Assembly (NCBI GenBank): GCA_963580455.1
Contig: OY756972.1
Location: 14,771,001 to 14,835,000 of the forward strand
DNA length: 64,000 bases
Direction: 5' to 3'
Origin: Euonymus europaeus
Taxonomy: Eukaryota; Streptophyta; Magnoliopsida; Celastrales; Celastraceae
In this document: piece by piece, positions 58,560 through 64,000 of the stretch
Layout of the letters: each line of letters begins with the position of its first letter
How positions within the stretch are numbered: position 1 is the stretch's first letter
Notes under the pieces: model-generated
Databases searched by the model: none
Told to the model about the DNA's origin: nothing
Seen by the model: only the letters and a program-made list of their open reading frames with translations
Position numbers and translations under genes: made by a program

Positions 58560-59320
58560 GTTGGGTGAGTGGTGTCGACGCTTGATTTCGCTACATGGGG
58601 AGATTGACTGTACCTTATGATGATAAGTTAAGGAAGGGGGTTTTGAGAGAGCACACCATTCTAGATTTTCTATGCATCTTGGGAGTACAAAGATATATAG
58701 ATATTTGCAGAGACGATTTTAATGGCGAGGTATGAAGTCGAATGTGGCTAGATTTTTTGCAAGGTGCCTTACCTATTATCTAGTGAAGGCAGAGCATCAA
58801 AGACTATCTAGACTACTTTAGTCACTTTCGATTGCAAAGTATAAGTGGGAGCACATCACTATGGATTCCGGGATAGGGCTGACACGTTCTACACGAGGGC
58901 ACGATGTAGTGTGTGTTATTACAGATCAGTTGAGGAAGTTTGAATACTACTTGGCTATTAGCAAGACAAATTCATAGATTTAATTGTACAATAAGTATAT
59001 TCAAAAGATAGTATGACTTCATGGCGTGCCAGTCTCCATTATTTTCGATAGGGAACCATACTTTACATCTAGGTTTTGGGGTACACTACAAAGGGCATTA
59101 GGGGCAAAGCTATGCTTTAGCACAACTTTTCATCCACAAACTAATAGACAGAGTGAGATGACCATTCAGATATTGGAGGATATACTTTGTTCATACTTCT
59201 TGGATTTCAATGATAGTTGGGAGGATTATTTGCCATTGGTGGAATTTTTATATAACAATTACTACCAAAGTAGTATTGAGATGGCACCATATATAGCACT
59301 ATATGGGAGAATATGTCGAA
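58560..59320 (+). pseudogene. Gypsy integrase pseudogene, C-terminally truncated
   Basis: The zinc-domain remnant (GMKSNVARFFARCLTYYLVKAEHQ, about 58730-58805) has lost its second Cys. The core starts with KWEHITMDS (about 58848). The best-kept part is 59026-59318: VSIIFDREPYFTSRFW, FHPQTNRQSEMTIQILED and YNNYYQSSIEMAPYIALYGR. Similarity ends at YGRICR, where the repeat at 59321-60310 takes over. Confidence 0.87.
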
Positions 59321-60310
59321 TGAGATGGCTGCAGATTACGAGTAAATTTCTAGAATTACTCATTTTTTGTAAGTTACTTACTTCTTAAGTAAGCTTAAAC
59401 AAAATAAGTAAGAGTGATGGCTGCAAATATTATGCAAGTTACCATTTTTTATGCAAGAATATGAGTAAAAGAATGAGCTAGTTGCAGATTATTAGTAAAT
59501 TTCTAGGATTACTCATTTTCTGTAAGTTACTTACTTTTTAATTAAGATTAACAAAAATAATAAAAGTGGTGGTTGCAAATACTATGCTAGTTACCAACTT
59601 TTATGCAATAATATGAGCAAAAGAATGAGGTGACTGCAAATTAAGAGTGACGACTGCAAATATTATGCAAGTTAACAATTTTGTATGCAAGAATATGAGT
59701 AAAAGGATGAGGTGGATGCAGATTATGAGTAAATTTTTAGGATTACTCATTTTCTTCAAGTTATTTATTTCTTAAGTAAGATTAAAAAAACAAGACTGAT
59801 GACAACAAATATTATGCAAGTTACCAACTTTTATGCAAGGATATAAGTAAAAGGATGAGATAGCTATAGATTATGAATAAATTTCTAGAATTACTCATTT
59901 TCTATAATTTACTTACTTTTCAACTAAGATTAAAAAAACAAGTAAGAGTGACAGCTGTAAATATTATGCAAGTTAACAACTTTTATGCAAGAATATGAGT
60001 AAAATGATAAGGTGGCGGTAGATTATGAGTAAATTTATAGCATTACTCATTTTCTGGAAATTACTTGCTTCTTAACTAAGATCAAACAATATAAGTAAGA
60101 GTGACAGCTGCAAATATTATGCAAGTTACCAATGCAAGAATATGAGTAAATGGATAAAGTAACTATAGATTATTAGTACATTTTTACTCAGACTCATTTT
60201 CTATAAAGTACTTACTTTTCAAGTAAGATTAAAAACAATAAGAGTGGCGGTTGCAAATATTCTGCAATTTAGTAACTTTTATGTAAAATTTTAAGTAATC
60301 TACGCACATT
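59321..60310. repeat. Second tandem repeat, about 150-bp period, about six copies
   Basis: The block gcaaatattatgcaagtta and its variants recur near 59421, 59571, 59654, 59807, 59957, 60108 and 60250 (spacings 150, 83, 153, 150, 151, 142), accompanied by gcagattatgagtaaatttctagg and attactcattttctgtaagttacttactt. Copies are strongly diverged and one is short by about 70 bp. The sequence is unrelated to the 160-bp satellite. It begins exactly where integrase similarity ends. Confidence 0.85.
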
Positions 60311-61517
60311 TAAGTAATAATAATGATTACTTATATTTTCACTTTTATTTATGCTTTTCTATTTTTTAAATATTTTGACTACTATTTTATTATATTTAAA
60401 AAATATTTCTTTTTGTATTATTTAAAAAGAATTTATTTATTTCAATTTTTTAAAATTTTTTATTTTTATGCCCTTAATTATTTACTTTCACTATTAATTT
60501 AATTGAAAAAAATTTAATTTAATTTTTTATTATTTTATTTTATTTTTTTAAAACAATTTTTCAGATTTAACTTCTTACCTTTAATTATTTTAAATTCTAA
60601 CTTGTATTTATTTAAACAATATTTTTAGACCCTCATTTAATGTTTCTAACCTACTTGAGTAGTTAAAATATTATATGCCCTAGTACTATCATTAAGTGTA
60701 AGTTGGTAGTTTCATTGAAAGACATATGTGTTACTATATATTTTTGTAAATTAGTAAGTAGTCAAACAAACATGATACATCATTCACATTGAGATTGAGT
60801 GATTGAAGTTGGAGGATTCATTTGAGGTCAGATTTTATTCATTCATAACTATTTATTCTATAGTATAGCTTTTTTCGTTTTCGTTTTGAACGCATATCAT
60901 TTTGGTTCCTTAACTTTTATTTTTATATCATATTTTCATTTTGAATAGTTCAATATGTTGTTTGAACAAATATAATTTTTGTTGTGAACTGTTCATTCCT
61001 TTAATTTTGTACATATATCAATTTTGATTTTGTGCAAAATGAAACATGGATGAAGATTAGGCCTCGACATCAGGCCAGGCTGGCCCGAGCCTAGAAGAAA
61101 GCTTTGGGCCTCAGGCTTGTGATTTCGAGCATTGGCCCAATTGAGGTCTACTACTGTCTAAGTCTTCAATTTGGTAACGAGGCCTACTACTGTCTAAGTC
61201 TAATACTCTCATAGTCTAAATCTAATGTCATGCGGTAGGAAATTATGTTTATATGACATGTAATTTTGTAAATTTCTCTATGTATGTATATTGTTTTCAT
61301 TTGCTTGCTTCTTCAATTCTTCAGTAATCACTAGTGTGGTGGAGACGTGGTGCACGTGGAGTAGTAGGATTTGTGTCAATTTTTTATAAAATATTTGTAC
61401 AATTGAATAATATTGTATAAAATAAATGCACTAATTTGAATAATTGAAGAATATTTTTTTATTACATTTCATTAATATTTTTTGGAGTGTAAAAATGTAT
61501 CATATATATTGTATATA
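60311..61517. other. AT-rich noncoding stretch with a GC-rich island
   Basis: 60311-61030 is strongly AT-rich with homopolymer runs and no gene. 61050-61110 is a GC-rich patch (aggcctcgac, caggccaggctggcccgagcc, ctttgggcctcaggc), resembling the subterminal regions of plant hAT-like elements, though no termini were found. A 22-bp block, gaggtctactactgtctaagtct (second copy gaggcctactac...), is directly repeated near 61143 and 61179. Nothing recognisable lies between 61250 and 61517. Confidence 0.55.
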
Positions 61518-61890
61518 TGTAATGCCCTGACCCGAGAGGTACTATTGTTTAAGCTATCTAATATCTATAAGGTATTTAACCTTCAAATTATCATAAAGAT
61601 ATTCAATCTTAGTTCAATCATCTAGGATCCATCAATTCCTATTGAAAATTTGGCAACACCTCCCCGTATATTGAAGGATGTCCACCTGAAAACGCGCAGC
61701 ACATAAACCACATAATCACCTAAAGGCCTCCGGCCATCCCATAACATGTATCCACAATCCTAGACGGGGCCTCAGATCATCTACAGCATGCATCCGCAAA
61801 CATAAAATAATCATCACATTCATTCATGTATCAACATACAAATCCATAGAACTTGAAGTTTACAAATCGGACTGGAATTCTCATTATACG
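61518..61890 (-). repeat. Outer gypsy LTR, 3'-end part, minus orientation
   Basis: Starts tgtaatgccctgacccgag on the plus strand, which on the minus strand is an LTR end of the form ...CTCGGGTCAGGGCATTACA. It contains cacctccccgtatattgaagg (near 61660), matched by catctccccataaattgaag in the LTR next to it, so the two families are related. It is interrupted at 61890 by a solo LTR; its continuation is probably 63827 to the window end. Confidence 0.7.
61886..61890. repeat. TSD ATACG, left of solo gypsy LTR
   Basis: Identical to 63822-63826. Confidence 0.92.
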
Positions 61891-63821
61891 TGTCACACCC
61901 CAACCCGAGGAGCGTGAGCTAAACGACAAACCACACATACTCACACAGGACACGTCACAACTGACATAAATTCTAATAAAAATTTTAGCAGCATCTCCCC
62001 ATAAATTGAAGAGTGCCACCTTGCACAAATTATAAAAAATACACTTTTATAGTCAATCTAGCAGACTCCAGCCACCCTCCAGATTACAAGCCCCTTAGGG
62101 GTTCCACAACCATCACATACATAACATATGCAGCACAAGAGTCCCGATCACACGGAGTCCCCTCCCAGCCCATCCAAAATACTCATATCATACCAATATA
62201 GATTCAATCACTCACCATTGAGTTGACAAAATGTAAAATTACTTTCATACCATAAATAAAGAAACATATTAATATTATAAAACACTCTACTATGTTAGGC
62301 CACCACGGTCACTCCCCGTCCTACTGATCTGGAGTACCTGCACTAGTGAATGACTCACCTGAAATGATAGGAAATAAGTAGGGTGAGCCAAAGGCTCAGT
62401 AGGGATATCAAAGAGCATGACAAACAAAGGCAAAAATGTGAAGAACGAAATATATTCAGCAATATGTTATGTAAGAAATGTCTCTGTACACCCATCCGAA
62501 CCTCCAAACACCCATCCCATGATTCCGGTAAAGTCGTGGATCGCTCCCACGCCTTCATCCTTCACCATATTCATCGACACCGTAAATCAGTCCGCTCGAT
62601 AAATCCATGGAGAAGGTGAAAATTCATCAATCCAGTTTCTTTTTTTCTTTCCATTCCATTTCACAATATAATCACCAACCTCAAACCACCATTCCTAAAC
62701 ATGGAAACACCTGAACCCTTATCTAGTGATCCATCATGCCTCTAAATGCACCTTTGAAAATAATTTGAATGCAATGTCACATAAATCACATCACATAAAG
62801 ATCCAAACAATGGTCAATCGAACTTAACACGTTTAGGGGTAAATGCGTATATACATAGATAATAAATCAATCAAAGGAAAGGTTATACAAAAAATCATGT
62901 AACGGGTTTGGCTCTCTTGGAACAATCAAGAGTAGCCCAAATGTATTTATAGAATTTAATAAGATACGGAAGATTCGAGAATTATGAAGGTTCAAAGCTT
63001 TTACGAACAAGCGAAGTTTAACAAAGAAGAGAAGGAGAAATCCCTACCTCGTATTAGTCTCAATTATAAACCAGTTGTCGCAAACTTGTCGAAATCAACG
63101 ACACGTCCTACCTATCAAGATTAACCAAAATGTCTTCAACCATATATAATCCTCCATCTCAATTCAACTACAACTTAATAAAACAAATTCCATTTGTTTC
63201 AATGAATACCAATAAAATAAAAAACCAAAGTCTCAAGTTCCATATTCTCCAATCTTTCTCATTTCTCTAAAAATCTCATAATTAGTCATTCAATTAAAGA
63301 CTAAACTTCATAATCCACTATGTAATATTTTTCCTTAATATCAAACTACACTTAATTAGAACAATGTTGCCAAGAAAATCTCACCTCCTTCTTGTATTAT
63401 CCCAAAATCCACCAAGAATGGACTCCTTCTTTGATTTTGTTCAAATATCCCATTTGAGCCTATTTTGTAACACAATCTAGGTTTAATTTAAGCTACCCAA
63501 CAATAAAATTGTCCATGAATCTCAAAATCTCCAAAATTCACTTAAACCTAAAATTTTAGAAGCAAAGTTTACCTCAATCCTTTTTTCTTTTGCTAGGCAA
63601 ATGTTGTGGCCTTGATGACTCACATGTGAAGAATCTCTATTGGCCAGAAAAATGGTCGGAAAGTCGCCGGAAAGTTACTAGAAAAGTCATTTGTCGGGGC
63701 CCGTGGGTGTGTGTGTTCTTCAAAAATGAAAGACAGACTTCCACCTTCGGGTGGAAATCTGGTCATTTAACAATTTTTTTCTTTCTTTTAAGTTTTGACT
63801 TTTTCGGGACAAGGTATTACA
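61891..63821 (-). mobile_element. Solo Ty3/gypsy LTR with perfect TSD ATACG
   Basis: The 1,931-bp segment begins TGTCACACCCCAACCCG on the plus strand and ends CGGGACAAGGTATTACA. On the minus strand it starts TGTAATACCTTGTCCCG and ends GGGGTGTGACA, typical of gypsy LTRs of chromovirus type. ATACG flanks it on both sides (61886-61890 and 63822-63826). There is no internal coding region, so it is a solo LTR. Its 62000-62560 part is related to the LTR remnant at 48229-48790. Several frames of 60-108 codons inside are not supported as genes. Confidence 0.93.
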
Positions 63822-63826
63822 ATACG
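63822..63826. repeat. TSD ATACG, right of solo gypsy LTR
   Basis: Identical to 61886-61890. Confidence 0.92.
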
Positions 63827-64000
63827 GCACGACCTTCCAACCGTATCCACAACTACACTGAAAAGGTGATTCACAAGTGTATTCAACATACACACATAAA
63901 TCCACATGAGAAATAAGACCAAATGTAAGAGTTCGGTATTATCCACACTAAGTATGGCTCAATTTAATCCATCATCCCAGTATATTGTCTCACATGGGTC
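63827..64000 (-). repeat. Probable continuation of the outer LTR
   Basis: Removing the solo LTR and one TSD would join 61890 to 63827. I see no gene here. That it belongs to the LTR starting at 61518 is inferred from the clean TSD and cannot be shown within the window. Confidence 0.45.

Larger units (their letters stand above)
48196..59320 (+). mobile_element. Decayed Ty3/gypsy retrotransposon hosting nested insertions
   Basis: LTR-like sequence, gag, zinc knuckle, protease, RT, RNase H and integrase remnants lie in order on the plus strand, so this is an independent element from the one at 1-4391 and of opposite orientation. All coding parts carry stops and frameshifts. It is interrupted by an insertion in gag (49619-50750) and by a nested DNA transposon (51231-56806). 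It ends abruptly within the integrase C-terminal region at about 59320, where another tandem repeat begins. Confidence 0.9.

Noticed and set aside
61831..63916. Frames of 60-108 codons in the solo LTR region
   Set aside because: They lie inside, or run slightly past, a complete LTR bounded by TSDs; LTRs of this type are noncoding, and no domains are visible.

Overview
This window looks like centromeric or pericentromeric heterochromatin from a flowering-plant nuclear genome. The evidence is a 42-kb tandem satellite array with higher-order structure, flanked by Ty3/gypsy and Ty1/copia retrotransposons, a Mutator-like (FAR1-type) element with spliceosomal introns, and a primer-binding site matching plant initiator tRNA-Met. 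I see no host gene. The species cannot be named from sequence alone.

Layout. (1) 1-4391: a Ty3/gypsy retrotransposon on the minus strand, cut by the left window edge inside integrase. Its pol frame has no stop over about 2.8 kb, and gag is open too, but one frameshift separates gag from its own zinc knuckles. Its 5' LTR (4049-4391) is a near-perfect 343-bp palindrome with two outward-facing tRNA-like (A box/B box) segments. (2) 4392-46279: about 259 head-to-tail copies of a 160-bp AT-rich monomer. The left 24 kb is diverged, with scrambled old block duplications. From about 28.8 to 42.3 kb it is organised into 10-, 8- and 11-monomer higher-order repeats (1601, 1280 and 1759 bp). Two adjacent 3,360-bp superunits differ at only three positions. 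Near the right end a SINE-like insertion with a 44-bp palindrome was duplicated together with its satellite flank. (3) 46280-48195: truncated, decayed copia-like element, minus strand. (4) 48196-59320: a badly decayed Ty3/gypsy element on the plus strand that was a landing site for other elements. A hAT-like MITE with 8-bp target-site duplication (TSD) sits in it, a FAR1-type MULE sits in the MITE, and a solo copia LTR with perfect 5-bp TSD sits in the MULE. A separate insertion of about 1.1 kb interrupts gag. (5) 59321-60310: a second, short tandem array with a period of about 150 bp. (6) 60311-61517: AT-rich, no gene seen. (7) 61518-64000: an older gypsy LTR on the minus strand split by a complete 1,931-bp solo LTR with perfect TSD ATACG.

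Nothing here works as an operon or pathway. The interest lies in structure: array homogenisation by unequal exchange, transposon nesting that gives a relative chronology, and tRNA-like modules with mirror-image heads inside or at the edge of the satellite. Most short open frames in the array are by-products of the 160-bp repeat and are not annotated as genes.
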